A stretch of DNA of 64,000 nt from Bacillus sp. SJS (GCF_000732485.2 NZ_JAQV02000031.1:124001-188000), one strand, 5' to 3'; shown: positions 5,594 to 14,447, counted from the first letter of the stretch. Notes: generated by a model not told the origin, from the letters alone. Numbers and translations: made by a program.

Positions 5594-8320
5594 TTATGCT
5601 TTCAGCTTGCCGCGAAGGACCATTGGAAGAATCCCGCCGTGGCGATAGTAATCAATTTCAACTTCACTGTCAAAACGGACAAGTGCTTCGAATTCAATGG
5701 AGTTTCCTGCTTCATCTGTCGCACGCACTTTTACGTGATCGCGAGGTTTAACGGATTCTCCAATTGATACTTCAAATACTTCTTTCCCAGTTAAGCCAAG
5801 TGAATCAGCGCTGTCTCCTTCTTTAAATTGAAGAGGAAGAACGCCCATTAGCACAAGGTTGCTTCTGTGGATCCGCTCGTAGCTTTCCGCGATCACTGTC
5901 TTGATTCCAAGAAGCGTTGTTCCTTTTGCAGCCCAGTCACGGGAGCTTCCCATACCGTAATCCTTGCCTCCGATGACCATGAGGCCGGTTCCATCCTGCT
6001 TGTATTTCATGCAAGCCTCATAGATGGATGTTACTTCGCCTGTCGGCCAGTAAGTTGTATAACCGCCTTCTGTGCCTGGAGCGATTTGATTGCGGATCCG
6101 GATGTTTGCAAACGTTCCGCGCATCATTACCTCGTGGTTGCCTCGGCGTGAACCGTAGGAGTTAAAGTCTCTTGGTGAAACGCCTTTTTCCTGTAAATAA
6201 CGTCCTGCCGGCGTATCCTTGCCGATTGAGCCAGCCGGGGAAATATGATCCGTTGTAACAGAATCTCCGAACTTACCTACAACTCTCAGAGCTGTCAGCG
6301 GTTTAACAGTGCCAGGCTCTGGAGACATTCCCTCAAAGAATGTAGGAGCTTGAATATACGTAGAATTTTCATCCCACACATACTGTGCTTCATCTGTTGT
6401 TTCAATTTCATTCCAGCGGGCATTATCGTCAAATACGCGGTTGTATTCTTTACGGAATAGCTCCGGTGTAACAGTTTTTGCCACGACTTCTTTAATTTCT
6501 TCTGAAGTTGGCCAGATATCGCTGAAGAAAACGTCGTTTCCATCCTTGTCTTTACCTAATGAATCATTTTGCAGGTCAACGTTAACCGTTCCTGCAAGTG
6601 CGTAGGCAACGACTAGCGGAGGAGATGCCAGGTAGTTTCCTTTTACTAATGGATGGATCCGTCCTTCAAAGTTACGGTTTCCGGAAAGAACAGATGTAAT
6701 TAACAGATCAGCATCTGCAACAGCCGTTTCGATCTCCTCTGCCAGAGGACCGGAATTTCCGATACAAGTCGTACAGCCATAACCAACTGTGTTAAAGCCA
6801 AGCTTCTCAAGGTAAGGCATTAGGCCGGAATTATCAAGGTAGCCCGTCACAACTTTTGATCCCGGTGCAAGAGATGTTTTGACATAAGCAGGCACCTGCA
6901 AGCCTTTTTCGACGGCTTTTTTCGCCACTAAGCCTGCACCAATCAATACATACGGATTGGAAGTATTCGTACAGCTTGTGATAGCAGCAATTGCAATCGC
7001 ACCCGTTTTCATAACCGTTTCTTCTCCGCTTGCAAGTTTAACGGTTACTTCTTTGTCCATATCCTTTGCCTCAAGACCAAAACCTTGATTTCCGAAAGGA
7101 GCGGACAGGTGGGAATGGAATGTTTCTTTCATTTGGGAAAGAGGAATCAAATCCTGCGGACGCTTTGGACCGGAAAGATTTGCTTCAATTCCGCCAAGAT
7201 CGATTTCTACAACATCTGTGAAAATCGGATCTGCTTTATCTGGTGTATAGAAAAGATCATTTTCTTTGGAATAAGTTTCAACTAAATCAATTTGATCTTC
7301 ATCGCGGCCTGTCAAACGAAGATAGTTAAGCGTTTCTCCGTCAACCGGGAAGAATCCGCAGGTTGCACCGTATTCAGGCGCCATGTTTGCAATTGTTGCA
7401 CGGTCAGCAAGTGGAAGTTCCGGTACACCCGGGCCGTAGAATTCTACGAATTTCCCTACCACACCTTTTTGGCGAAGAACTTGTGTTACTTTTAGCGCTA
7501 AATCAGTAGCCGTTGTTCCTGATGGCAATTTGCCGGTTAATTTTACACCGATTACTTCAGGCACAGGGAAGTAAGATGGCTGGCCGAGCATTCCTGCTTC
7601 TGCCTCAATTCCGCCTACACCCCATCCAAGTACACCGATTCCGTTAATCATCGTTGTATGGGAATCCGTACCGACTAAGGAATCCGGATAAGCAACTGTT
7701 TCTGAATCCTTTTCTGCCGCGTGGACAACGTTTGCCAGATACTCAAGGTTTACCTGATGGACGATACCTGTTGCTGGCGGTACAGCGCGGTAATTATCAA
7801 ATGCTTTTTTAGCCCAGCTCAAAAACTTGTAGCGTTCTGCGTTGCGCTGGAATTCAAGCTCCATATTGAATTGAAGTGAATCTTCTGTTCCCGCTTTATC
7901 AACTTGAACAGAGTGATCGATAACAAGATCTACTGTAATTTCAGGATTGATTTTGTCAGGGTCGCCGCCCATTTCAGCCATTGCTTTACGAAGGGATGCT
8001 AAATCTACAACCGCAGGAACTCCTGTAAAATCCTGAAGGATGACGCGGGAAGGCTTGAAAGGAACATCGATATCCTGCTGTTCGCTTGTTCCCCATTTTG
8101 CAAGGTTTTCAACGTGTTCTTTCTTAATAACATGTCCGTCTACCTGTCTTAGCACAGATTCCAGAAGAACCTTAATGGAATAAGGCAATTTTGTAACCTG
8201 CCCGATTCCTGCCTCTTCAAGCGCTTTCAAAGAGTAGTAATGATACGTCTTGCCTTTTAAGTCGAAGGTTTTACGTGCTTGAAATACATCTTGATTATTC
8301 AACTGCTGCTGTTCCGTCAT
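5594..8320 (-). CDS. acnA: Aconitate hydratase A
   Basis: 908 aa, the length of bacterial AcnA/CitB (about 909 aa in B. subtilis). It isomerises citrate to isocitrate in the TCA cycle; the iron-free form of B. subtilis aconitase also binds RNA. The iron-sulfur ligands are visible: Cys in [11 protein letters not shown] (about residue 445) and the pair in [11 protein letters not shown] (about 511 and 514). The C-terminal swivel domain holds [20 protein letters not shown] precedes the ATG. The leader has two adjacent hairpins (8346-8383), and 130 nt upstream there is an ATAA-N7-TTAT palindrome of the kind bound by CcpC. Confidence 0.98.
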   Translation of the reverse strand: MTEQQQLNNQDVFQARKTFDLKGKTYHYYSLKALEEAGIGQVTKLPYSIKVLLESVLRQVDGHVIKKEHVENLAKWGTSEQQDIDVPFKPSRVILQDFTGVPAVVDLASLRKAMAEMGGDPDKINPEITVDLVIDHSVQVDKAGTEDSLQFNMELEFQRNAERYKFLSWAKKAFDNYRAVPPATGIVHQVNLEYLANVVHAAEKDSETVAYPDSLVGTDSHTTMINGIGVLGWGVGGIEAEAGMLGQPSYFPVPEVIGVKLTGKLPSGTTATDLALKVTQVLRQKGVVGKFVEFYGPGVPELPLADRATIANMAPEYGATCGFFPVDGETLNYLRLTGRDEDQIDLVETYSKENDLFYTPDKADPIFTDVVEIDLGGIEANLSGPKRPQDLIPLSQMKETFHSHLSAPFGNQGFGLEAKDMDKEVTVKLASGEETVMKTGAIAIAAITSCTNTSNPYVLIGAGLVAKKAVEKGLQVPAYVKTSLAPGSKVVTGYLDNSGLMPYLEKLGFNTVGYGCTTCIGNSGPLAEEIETAVADADLLITSVLSGNRNFEGRIHPLVKGNYLASPPLVVAYALAGTVNVDLQNDSLGKDKDGNDVFFSDIWPTSEEIKEVVAKTVTPELFRKEYNRVFDDNARWNEIETTDEAQYVWDENSTYIQAPTFFEGMSPEPGTVKPLTALRVVGKFGDSVTTDHISPAGSIGKDTPAGRYLQEKGVSPRDFNSYGSRRGNHEVMMRGTFANIRIRNQIAPGTEGGYTTYWPTGEVTSIYEACMKYKQDGTGLMVIGGKDYGMGSSRDWAAKGTTLLGIKTVIAESYERIHRSNLVLMGVLPLQFKEGDSADSLGLTGKEVFEVSIGESVKPRDHVKVRATDEAGNSIEFEALVRFDSEVEIDYYRHGGILPMVLRGKLKA

Positions 8321-8345
8321 GTGTTACTCCCCCTTAAAGCTGTTA

Positions 8346-8383
8346 TCGACTCTACGTGTCGAAAACGGTTACCATGAACCGTT
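8346..8383 (-). promoter_or_regulatory. Tandem hairpins in the acnA leader
   Basis: Two inverted repeats lie side by side just upstream of the ribosome binding site: AACGGTT-N6-AACCGTT (8364-8383, loop CATGGT on the RNA) and TCGAC-N7-GTCGA (8346-8362). They would form two stem-loops in the acnA 5' leader. A role in RNA control is inference. Confidence 0.5.
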
Positions 8384-8452
8384 ACAAACTTCACAATTCA
8401 ATCTTAATACAACTTTATACATAAGTAAATATCAATGATGTTATTGAAGATT

Positions 8453-8467
8453 ATAAGAATTTCTTAT
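8453..8467 (-). promoter_or_regulatory. CcpC-type operator upstream of acnA
   Basis: ATAAGAATTTCTTAT fits ATAA-N7-TTAT, the dyad bound by the citrate-responsive LysR regulator CcpC at B. subtilis citB. Toward the gene, TTGATA (8430-8435) could be the -35 element, with a CTTATG half-site just after it, as in citB. No ccpC gene is in the window. Confidence 0.6.
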
Positions 8468-8590
8468 AGATGTGATCATTCATTATTTTCGCACAATATA
8501 AAATTTTGTGCTTCATGATTGACTCCCGAATGGTTCTGCTTTCTAAAAGCTTTAGGAAACAAAATCAATAGACATGGTTAACAGAACCAA

Positions 8591-8620
8591 AAAAAACCAC
8601 GGCCGCGGCTGTGGTTTTTT
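8591..8620 (-). terminator. Terminator after the coiled-coil protein gene
   Basis: AAAAAACCACGGCC / GGCTGTGGTTTTTT stem-loop six nt downstream of the stop of the 88-aa gene. Confidence 0.8.
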
Positions 8621-8625
8621 AATCA

Positions 8626-8892
8626 TTATTTTTCATCCTCTTCATTCATTCCCTGAACAATCTGGTTTATATCCTTTTGAAATGTCTCCAGCTGGCTGCG
8701 CTGATGCTCAGAAGCAACCTCCAGTGCATTTTGGATTTGTTGGTTCGTCTCATTGATTTCCTCTTTTAAATGGTTAAGCTCTGAACCATAATCCTTGCTC
8801 TCTGAATTTAATGTTTCGAAATGACTCTTTGTTTCCGTGGCCTCCTGCTGTGCTGCCTGGAATGCCTGCTGTTTATTCTTATGGTATGGCAT
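8626..8892 (-). CDS. Small coiled-coil protein of unknown function in the spore gene cluster
   Basis: 88 aa, no Cys, very rich in Glu, Gln, Asn and Ser, predicted by eye as one long coiled coil (LNHLKEEINETNQQIQNAL). The start is the third of three consecutive ATGs, 8 nt after AAAGGAG. It lies between acnA and divergent sspP, the place where B. subtilis has sspO; it does not resemble SspO. It has its own terminator. A spore-coat or spore-core role is suggested only by position. I do not recognise the family. Confidence 0.7.
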   Translation of the reverse strand: MPYHKNKQQAFQAAQQEATETKSHFETLNSESKDYGSELNHLKEEINETNQQIQNALEVASEHQRSQLETFQKDINQIVQGMNEEDEK

Positions 8893-9009
8893 CATCATTA
8901 CTCCTTTATCTGGCTTTTTTTCTTCCCCTATCTTTTCCTTTGGCGTTAAATGTATGCACGTATACTCCATCGAACCAAGCAAAAGCTAACAGGAAAGGAG
9001 GAGATTCAT

Positions 9010-9156
9010 TTGACCAATAAAAACACAGGCAAAGATATGAGAAAAAATGCTCCTAAGGGAGATCAGCCGGGACAGCCTGAACCGCTTAGCGGCTCTAAAA
9101 AAGTAAAAAACAGAAACCATTCCCGCCAGAAGCATAATAGCGGACACGATATGTAA
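9010..9156 (+). CDS. sspP: Small acid-soluble spore protein P
   Basis: 48 aa with a TTG start at 9010 preceded by AAGGAGG. The sequence begins [16 protein letters not shown] and contains [16 protein letters not shown] and RQKHNS, near-identical to B. subtilis SspP (CotL, also 48 aa). It is a minor spore protein made late in the forespore. In B. subtilis it is cotranscribed with sspO; here sspO is not found next to it. The longer frame starting at 8950 is rejected because homology and ribosome binding site support 9010. Confidence 0.92.
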   Translation: MTNKNTGKDMRKNAPKGDQPGQPEPLSGSKKVKNRNHSRQKHNSGHDM

Positions 9157-9248
9157 TTTTCTTACCCTCCACTTGGGCTTATTCATTCACTAAAAACCTG
9201 CTGCTGAATAAAAATAGTGAAAGGCATCTTTTGGAGGGTATGATTAAA

Positions 9249-9635
9249 ATGAATGATCCAAAACGGTCCGGCGCCTCTGATTTTAAAGGACTGGATCAAT
9301 GGCTCGCTCAGTTTTTAGATGATCCTTTTTCAAGTGGATTTGATGGTTCATTCCGCACCGATGTTTATGAAACAAGCGACCAGTACATTATCGAAGCTGA
9401 TTTAACCGGACTTCCATTAGAAAAGATTTCTGTTTTAAAAGGGAACAGCAGCCTCACAATCAAAACACTGTCTTCTAAAAAAGAAGCAATGGTTTTTCTT
9501 CCATTCTGCCTGGATAAAAGAAAGATGACTGCTTTATACGCCAATGGGATCCTAGAGATCATGATTCTGAAAGAAGAACAGCAACTACCGGCATCCTCAA
9601 ATAATAAGCTAATCATCATCCCTGAACAGAGATAG
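9249..9635 (+). CDS. cotM: Spore coat protein CotM, Hsp20-like
   Basis: 128 aa, one alpha-crystallin/Hsp20-type domain (TDVYETSDQYIIEADLTGL; later YANGILEIMILKEE, equal to the GxLxI region of Hsp20). In B. subtilis CotM is an outer coat protein made under sigma-K. GGAGG at 9233 suits the ATG at 9249; an ATG at 9240 is too close to it. The gene follows sspP by about 90 nt on the same strand and ends at its own terminator. The place between sspP and yneK matches cotM. Confidence 0.88.
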   Translation: MNDPKRSGASDFKGLDQWLAQFLDDPFSSGFDGSFRTDVYETSDQYIIEADLTGLPLEKISVLKGNSSLTIKTLSSKKEAMVFLPFCLDKRKMTALYANGILEIMILKEEQQLPASSNNKLIIIPEQR

Positions 9636-9653
9636 CCATCTCTGATTTTTTTT
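9627..9653 (+). terminator. Terminator after cotM
   Basis: CAGAGAT-agcc-ATCTCTG stem followed by eight T, overlapping the last codons of cotM. Confidence 0.8.
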
Positions 9654-9785
9654 GTTTAAAAAATGATCCTCAGAGGCATGCGCCCTTGGCAGCACTTAAA
9701 TGCACCCGCTTGTTACATATAGACAAGCGCTTATACATTCCGCTCAGCCTGTACATATACTGCTAAAAACAGGAGCGATCAAAAC

Positions 9786-10025
9786 TTGGGTGTGTATATA
9801 AAAAGTCTCGTCATTAATGAAATATCCGGAGGAGTGGTTCATTTCGGAAATGCGGTAAACGTTGGACCGATTACTGCTTCAAAATCGGTGGAAGGCAGCG
9901 GGAGCGGTTCTGCTGATGATTCCTCTCAGTCCCCTGCAGCCCAAATGTCCTCAAACGGTTCCCTATCCGCTACTGCCACAATGAATACAGGTTTAAACGC
10001 TCAGCGGCAAAGCCGTTCTAATTGA
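9786..10025 (+). CDS. GerPF/GerPA-like spore germination protein
   Basis: 79 aa with a TTG start and AGGAG 10 nt upstream. The N-terminal half (SLVINEISGGVVHFGNAVNV) carries the SGGVV-NFGD-like signature of GerPA/GerPF proteins, which help germinants cross the spore coat; the Ser/Gly-rich middle (GSGSGSADDSS) is also typical. It stands alone, away from any gerPABCDEF operon, between cotM and a DUF2639 gene. The C-terminal half is low complexity. Confidence 0.75.
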   Translation: MGVYIKSLVINEISGGVVHFGNAVNVGPITASKSVEGSGSGSADDSSQSPAAQMSSNGSLSATATMNTGLNAQRQSRSN

Positions 10026-10071
10026 ATCGCCATAAGCATATCCTCTTTGAAAAAGAAATGGGGTTTTCATT

Positions 10072-10227
10072 ATGGCATACAGGGGTTCGAAGGGCTGGTA
10101 CATTTCAGAGCTTAAGAAGGCAGGAATTACGAAGCATCCAATCGACCGAAAGAAACTTGAATCGTATAAAACATATGTAATCAGAAAGATCTGGCTTACT
10201 GCGCTTAATGGAAATGAAAAAGCTTGA
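10072..10227 (+). CDS. DUF2639 family small protein (YflJ-like)
   Basis: 51 aa: begins MAYRGSKGWYISELKKAGIT and contains RKKLESYKTYVI. The GSKGWYI..LK-AGI and GRKLESYKTY-type segments match small DUF2639/YflJ proteins of Bacillus, of unknown function. Basic, no membrane segment. The ribosome binding site is weak (ATGGGG 8 nt upstream). It sits between the GerPF-like gene and yneK. The family call rests on remembered motifs. Confidence 0.7.
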   Translation: MAYRGSKGWYISELKKAGITKHPIDRKKLESYKTYVIRKIWLTALNGNEKA

Positions 10228-10289
10228 CCTCTTCCCATTCGTTTTCATGTATAATAAAAGCATAAATGGAAACAGTTGGGGTGAACAGG

Positions 10290-10715
10290 ATGCTTGACGG
10301 CTGGTTTCAATGGTTTATCGTGTTTTGGGTATTTTTCCTGATTGCGATGCTCTCGATTGGCGGATATTTTATGTTCAGAAAGTTTTTAAAACGCCTGCCG
10401 AAAGAGGACGGAAAATCAATTTTGGACTGGCAGGATCATTATATTCAAAAATCCCGCCATCTGTGGGATCAAAGTCAAAAGGACCTGCTAGAGGAATTAG
10501 TTTCACCTGTACCGGAACTTTTCAGAGATGTGGCCAGGGAGAAAATCGCCGGCAAAATCGGCGAGCTTGCCTTACAAGAAAAAGCACCAATCATTACACA
10601 GGATCACGTCATAAGAGGCTATATACTGGCTACACCTAAGAGGGACCATAAGTTTCTGATTAAGCATCTAAAACAAAAGCAAATCGATTATCAGATGTAT
10701 AAGACGATGTTTTAA
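10290..10715 (+). CDS. yneK: YneK family membrane protein (DUF2621)
   Basis: 141 aa. One N-terminal transmembrane helix (WFIVFWVFFLIAMLSIGGYFMF) is followed by a soluble C-terminal domain containing KSRHLWDQSQKDLLEELVSP and RDHKFLIKHLK. Length and position next to ccdC match B. subtilis yneK; function unknown. The start at 10290 has TGGGGTG upstream; GTG at 10281 is an alternative. It ends at a hairpin shared with the convergent ccdC. Confidence 0.82.
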   Translation: MLDGWFQWFIVFWVFFLIAMLSIGGYFMFRKFLKRLPKEDGKSILDWQDHYIQKSRHLWDQSQKDLLEELVSPVPELFRDVAREKIAGKIGELALQEKAPIITQDHVIRGYILATPKRDHKFLIKHLKQKQIDYQMYKTMF

Positions 10716-10721
10716 ATGATT

Positions 10722-10752
10722 AAAGCTGCACCCTGCAGGGTACAGCTTTTTT
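10722..10752. terminator. Bidirectional terminator between yneK and ccdC
   Basis: AAAGCTGcACCCTGCAGGGTaCAGCTTTTTT, a near-perfect palindrome between convergent genes. Confidence 0.85.
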
Positions 10753-11236
10753 ACGTGGCTTGTGTATTTGGCGGATTGATCTGATTTTGGATTTTTTTAA
10801 AAGACATATACATGGCAATTCTCCAAGGCACAATCATTCCAAATGCAAGCAGCCAGAACATTCCGCTAAGAGCACCGACATCAATAGAAAGGCTCAAAAA
10901 TGACTTTAACCCAACACGGAGTGCCAGCAAACCAATTAAAATAAAAGCAAATGCCTTCGATCGCTTTAAATAAATTTCATTGTCGCGAATTTCAAACTTG
11001 CTCGTTTTAATGAGAAATATTGAAAAAAACATTCCCGCTAGAATGGCCTCCCAAAATTCTGCAAGCGTTACATGGAAAAACGGAAAAATAAACATCAAGG
11101 CACCTGTACTCATGAATAATGGCGGAAGGATAATTTTCTTAGCTGATGCAGGCTTCCTTGAAGCGCGCATTCTTACTACTAATACGATCGTTCCCATTAC
11201 AACCGCCATTATCGTAGAAATGACTAATAAATCCAT
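10751..11236 (-). CDS. ccdC: CcdC-type membrane protein (YneJ)
   Basis: 161 aa with about five transmembrane segments and a short polar C-terminus. Motifs such as LVVRMRASRKPASAKKIILP and STGALMFIFP are those of the CcdC/YneJ family (DUF1453). It lies downstream of ccdA and yneI on the same strand, as in B. subtilis, where the ccd cluster is linked to cytochrome c maturation and spore synthesis, although ccdC itself is dispensable for cytochrome c. No heme or redox motif is visible. Confidence 0.88.
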   Translation of the reverse strand: MDLLVISTIMAVVMGTIVLVVRMRASRKPASAKKIILPPLFMSTGALMFIFPFFHVTLAEFWEAILAGMFFSIFLIKTSKFEIRDNEIYLKRSKAFAFILIGLLALRVGLKSFLSLSIDVGALSGMFWLLAFGMIVPWRIAMYMSFKKIQNQINPPNTQAT

Positions 11237-11336
11237 GGTTCATCATCCCTCATATTTTGATTCTTCTATTATAAACCAATTTACTCAAAGTTAACATATG
11301 ACAAAGGCTTGCCGGACATGCTAGTATTTCAAGAAA

Positions 11337-11367
11337 TGAAAAAACCATTTAGATTCATTCTAAATGG
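11337..11367 (-). terminator. Terminator after yneI
   Basis: CCATTTAGA-ttcat-TCTAAATGG stem with a minus-strand T-run, directly after the yneI stop. It separates yneI from ccdC. Confidence 0.75.
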
Positions 11368-11378
11368 CAATGTATAGG

Positions 11379-11738
11379 TTAGCCCAGTACCCGCTCTACC
11401 GCTTCAAGAACCCGGCTGGAGTCGAAGGGCTTAATAATAAAATCTTTGGCTCCCGCTTCAATCGCCTCTACAACCATTTTCTGCTGGCCCATAGCAGAAC
11501 ACATGATTACTTTTGCGGCCGGAAACTCACTCATAATCTCTTTTAATGCATCCAGCCCATTTTTCTCAGGCATTGTAATATCAAGTGTTACAAGATCCGG
11601 GAGCAGTGCCTTATATTGACTGACCGCTTCAATGCCATTTTCGGCTTCCCCTGCTATGGTGTGACTTGCTCCTTCAAGTACATTAGTCAATGTAACTCTC
11701 ATAAATTTGGCATCATCAACGATCAGAATCCTCGCCAT
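11379..11738 (-). CDS. yneI: CheY-like single-domain response regulator (YneI)
   Basis: 119 aa, a receiver domain only. Acidic pocket Asp-Asp in ILIVDDAKFMR, phosphoacceptor Asp in VTLDITMPEKNG (about residue 54), Thr/Ser switch in VIMCSAMGQ, and the conserved Lys in DFIIKPF. There is no output domain. It occupies the yneI/ccdB position between ccdA and ccdC. Its histidine kinase partner is not in the window and no function is established; the sequence looks competent for phosphorylation. Confidence 0.93.
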   Translation of the reverse strand: MARILIVDDAKFMRVTLTNVLEGASHTIAGEAENGIEAVSQYKALLPDLVTLDITMPEKNGLDALKEIMSEFPAAKVIMCSAMGQQKMVVEAIEAGAKDFIIKPFDSSRVLEAVERVLG

Positions 11739-11840
11739 GTTACCCCTCCCTAAAATGCTTCGCCTTCATCTGTAATCTATTATAACAGAAAGAAGAGGAA
11801 AAAGTAGTAAATTTGACTTATTTTTAAAATTTTTATAGGT

Positions 11841-12545
11841 CTAAAATCCTGTAAAACCTGTCAATTTTGTAAAATAGTTGATAATAGCCGCCATACCATC
11901 GAAGAATAGGAGCAATCCCATTGCAACCATAATCCCGCCCCCTGCTTTCATAAATACGGCAGTATGCTTTGAAATCCAATGCATCTTTCCGATAAAAAAA
12001 GCTAAAACAAAAAAAGGGACAGAAAAACCAAGCGTATAGCTAATCATATACAGAAGCGCTGATTCCGGCTGTGAACCGGCTAAGGTCATCACCGCTGTCA
12101 AAATCGGACCGACACATGGAGACCATCCAGCAGCAAATCCAAGCCCAATCAAAATTGACCCCGCATACCCTGCAGGCCGATGCTTGAACTGCAGTCTCCG
12201 CTCTTTCATAAGGAATTTTGGAGATAAAACTCCAAGCGTGACAAACCCCATAAAGACAATCAATATCGCTCCCAGCTGCCGAAGTAAATCCTGATAGTTA
12301 ATAAAAAAACTCCCAATCATGGACGTACTGAACCCAAGTGCCACAAAGATAATGGAAAAACCCAGCAAGAAAAAGCCTGTATGAAGCATGCTCTGTGTTC
12401 GGTGCATTCCCTGCTCCGATTTCAAATCCTGAACAGAAACTCCCGTTATGTATGATAAAAACGCCGGATAAACCGGCAGGCAGCAAGGTGAAACAAAAGA
12501 AAGGAACCCCGCTCCAAATGAAAGCATCGCATTTACATCTGCCAT
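11841..12545 (-). CDS. ccdA: Cytochrome c biogenesis protein CcdA
   Basis: 234 aa with six transmembrane segments, the short DsbD/CcdA form. The redox Cys pair is seen as [14 protein letters not shown] in helix 1 and [12 protein letters not shown] in helix 4. It carries electrons from cytoplasmic thioredoxin to membrane-anchored thiol reductases such as ResA, StoA or YneN. The start at 12545 is preceded by AGAAGG and gives a length close to B. subtilis CcdA (235 aa). It is upstream of yneI and ccdC. Confidence 0.93.
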   Translation of the reverse strand: MADVNAMLSFGAGFLSFVSPCCLPVYPAFLSYITGVSVQDLKSEQGMHRTQSMLHTGFFLLGFSIIFVALGFSTSMIGSFFINYQDLLRQLGAILIVFMGFVTLGVLSPKFLMKERRLQFKHRPAGYAGSILIGLGFAAGWSPCVGPILTAVMTLAGSQPESALLYMISYTLGFSVPFFVLAFFIGKMHWISKHTAVFMKAGGGIMVAMGLLLFFDGMAAIINYFTKLTGFTGF

Positions 12546-12771
12546 CCTCATCCTTCTCTCTTCAATACCTTTTTTTAAATGTACCACATCCGGAATGAAT
12601 ACGAATAAATATTTCATTTTATGTCATTCATATGTCAATTTTCTTACACTTAATTCGACTTGGTTTTAGGATGCTATTAAAAAGCTTATAATCAATGATG
12701 ACAATTCCATCAAAACCTATAACTTTTTTCCAAACAAAATGCAGCAGTTTACATAGAAAGGATACATCGCA

Positions 12772-12951
12772 GTGACGAAGAAGGATATGCTTAAAGAAAT
12801 CGAACGCAAACGAGAAGAACTGAATGAAATCGTCTGTAAAAACGGAATGAGTTCAACGGTCACCATTCAATACAGCCAGGAACTTGATAAAATGCTGTAT
12901 GAGTATCAGCAGATTATCCTCCCTCAAAACAATCAGCGTTATATGCATTAA
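12772..12951 (+). CDS. ynzD: Spo0E-like aspartyl-phosphate phosphatase (YnzD)
   Basis: 59 aa with a GTG start at 12772 and AAAGGA 9 nt upstream. Two short helices: IERKREELNEIV and the signature YSQELDKMLYEYQ (S-x-ELD), the catalytic helix of Spo0E-family phosphatases. These dephosphorylate Spo0A-P and delay sporulation. The position upstream of ccdA matches B. subtilis ynzD. It is the only plus-strand gene here and ends in its own terminator. Confidence 0.88.
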   Translation: MTKKDMLKEIERKREELNEIVCKNGMSSTVTIQYSQELDKMLYEYQQIILPQNNQRYMH

Positions 12952-12956
12952 CAGGG

Positions 12957-12994
12957 AAAGGGAGTGGCGCAACAGGGCGGTCATTCCCTTTTTT
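12957..12994 (+). terminator. Terminator after ynzD
   Basis: AAAGGGAGTG ... CATTCCCTTTTTT stem with a T-run, 6 nt after the stop. Confidence 0.75.
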
Positions 12995-13009
12995 AAAGCA
13001 GGTTTTCCC

Positions 13010-13213
13010 CTACCTAATATCTTCCGGTTTTTTTCTGATCCCATAAAACTTTACAATTCCTGCGCTGGTAACTTCCTTTGCGTATACCCGGACTGTGTTG
13101 CTATTGACTGTAATGAAATCCGATAGCATCATAAGCTGAGCGATTTCTAGATCAACCTTATCATGGAATGCGTCATTTTCATCGATAATCATTTCAATCC
13201 TTACCTGCGGCAT
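13010..13213 (-). CDS. Hypothetical protein, 67 aa
   Basis: 67 aa beginning MPQVRIEMIIDENDAFHDKV, acidic in the N-terminal part, mixed alpha/beta composition, no membrane segment or Cys. AAGGAGGAGG lies about 9 nt upstream of the ATG at 13213, which strongly supports translation. It lies convergent to ynzD and about 360 nt downstream of yneF. I do not recognise the family. Confidence 0.7.
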   Translation of the reverse strand: MPQVRIEMIIDENDAFHDKVDLEIAQLMMLSDFITVNSNTVRVYAKEVTSAGIVKFYGIRKKPEDIR

Positions 13214-13571
13214 ATTAAAAACCTCCTCCTTCATCTACTATTCGCCAACTAAACGGAAGGACCTTTAAGTTTTCAATTCTGCATTTTGAAGGTGGACGCT
13301 TTCCGAAAAAATGTTGCCGATATCACTACTCACACAAGCAAATCACTTCTAAAATCTGTTGGCTGTCCACCTCTGCTCTGATATCTGGCCAATATAAAAA
13401 ACCGCCTTCTACTGGTTTGATGGCCAGCATAGAAGCGGTTCGGTGTTTGATTGATGAAAGATCAAGCATACATTAGTCAAATTTCAGATGAATGGCTCAC
13501 TCTGCATGACAAATCTGCAAAATGCCAGGAGTGACTATCGTTAAAGCACTATAAACACCAGCTGAAATACC
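13214..13571. other. Intergenic region between yneF and the 67-aa gene
   Basis: 358 nt. Apart from the strong hairpin at 13399-13440 and the ribosome binding site of the 67-aa gene, no open frame with a start signal was found on either strand. Confidence 0.5.
13399..13440 (-). terminator. Hairpin terminator downstream of yneF
   Basis: AACCGC-c-TTCTA-CTGG ... CCAG-ca-TAGAAGCGGTT forms a long stem; read on the minus strand it is followed by TTTTTTA. It lies 130 nt after yneF. Confidence 0.65.
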
Positions 13572-13793
13572 TTATTTAATCTGCTGACTGTTCATCGCTT
13601 TCATCATTTGATTGATTTTTTTCTGGGATGGTTTCATTCCCATTTGCATCATCATCATACGAAGCATTTGTTCATTGATTGGCGGATTCTTTTTCAAATA
13701 GCTCATCATGTATCTGCGAGCAATAAAGAAGCCCAGCGCCACGCCGCCCAAAAGAGCAACTATGATCAGTGTTATGCCTAGCCATAAAGCCAT
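13572..13793 (-). CDS. yneF: YneF family membrane protein (UPF0154)
   Basis: 73 aa. One N-terminal transmembrane helix ([20 protein letters not shown]) followed by [20 protein letters not shown] and a Met-rich tail ([20 protein letters not shown]). This is the UPF0154 signature; function is unknown. Good ribosome binding site (AGGAGG). It is next to sirA as in B. subtilis. Confidence 0.92.
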   Translation of the reverse strand: MALWLGITLIIVALLGGVALGFFIARRYMMSYLKKNPPINEQMLRMMMMQMGMKPSQKKINQMMKAMNSQQIK

Positions 13794-13878
13794 GGTAGTT
13801 CCTCCTTCAAGTTCTCTCGTTTACAGTCTACTAAACCCTTCGATATTATACAATAATTCCTGCATAATTTCTGCTTTT

Positions 13879-14325
13879 TTAGACAAATTTTCTTTCAGAT
13901 ATCGGGTTCAGCCATCCATATCGCTGGGATTGGAAGTCCATCGCGAGAAAACAGGGGTCCATTTTCCTAAGAATTTCAAAAAATATCGTCTCCGCTTCAT
14001 AGCTGCCTTGAGCATCGATTTCCAAATATCGGTCTTTTACAAGCAATGTTGCCTGTCCGGCCTCACCATTAAGAATGATTCTGTGCAAGTGGCCTAACTG
14101 CCGGTAGCCTTTTCTCATCATTAAGAACCCGGTTAGCAGCTGATGAATTTTTTTGGCCGGGATTGCTTTAGAAATATATTGTACCTGGCGATCCAACAGG
14201 TCGTACGAACCGTCATGAATGCTTGTCCATTGAAAATTTTGAATTAGGTTAAAAATCTTCGACTCTTTGCCGAAATAATGGCTTGCGAATTCTTCTTCTA
14301 TTAAATAAACATAGTAATGCCTCAT
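13879..14325 (-). CDS. sirA: Sporulation inhibitor of replication SirA
   Basis: 148 aa, equal to the B. subtilis SirA (YneE) length. It begins MRHYYVYLIEEEFASHYFGK and ends LNPISERKFV. SirA binds domain I of DnaA and blocks new replication rounds when Spo0A is active. GGAGGGG precedes the ATG at 14325. The position between yneF and tkt matches yneE. No Spo0A box could be fixed by eye in the short upstream region. Confidence 0.9.
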   Translation of the reverse strand: MRHYYVYLIEEEFASHYFGKESKIFNLIQNFQWTSIHDGSYDLLDRQVQYISKAIPAKKIHQLLTGFLMMRKGYRQLGHLHRIILNGEAGQATLLVKDRYLEIDAQGSYEAETIFFEILRKMDPCFLAMDFQSQRYGWLNPISERKFV

Positions 14326-14447
14326 CCTGAACCCCTCCTGCCGCTGCACGCTCTTTATCTTTATTATACGGAATGACGCATGATGAAGAGTGTCTTAATG
14401 CGGAGAGAGGATTCACTATTTATGTCGAATCAAAGTTCGCCAAATGA

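Noticed and set aside
8346-8383. Canonical iron-responsive element in the acnA leader
   Set aside because: The loop CAUGGU does not match CAGUGN and there is no bulged C; only the hairpins themselves are reported.
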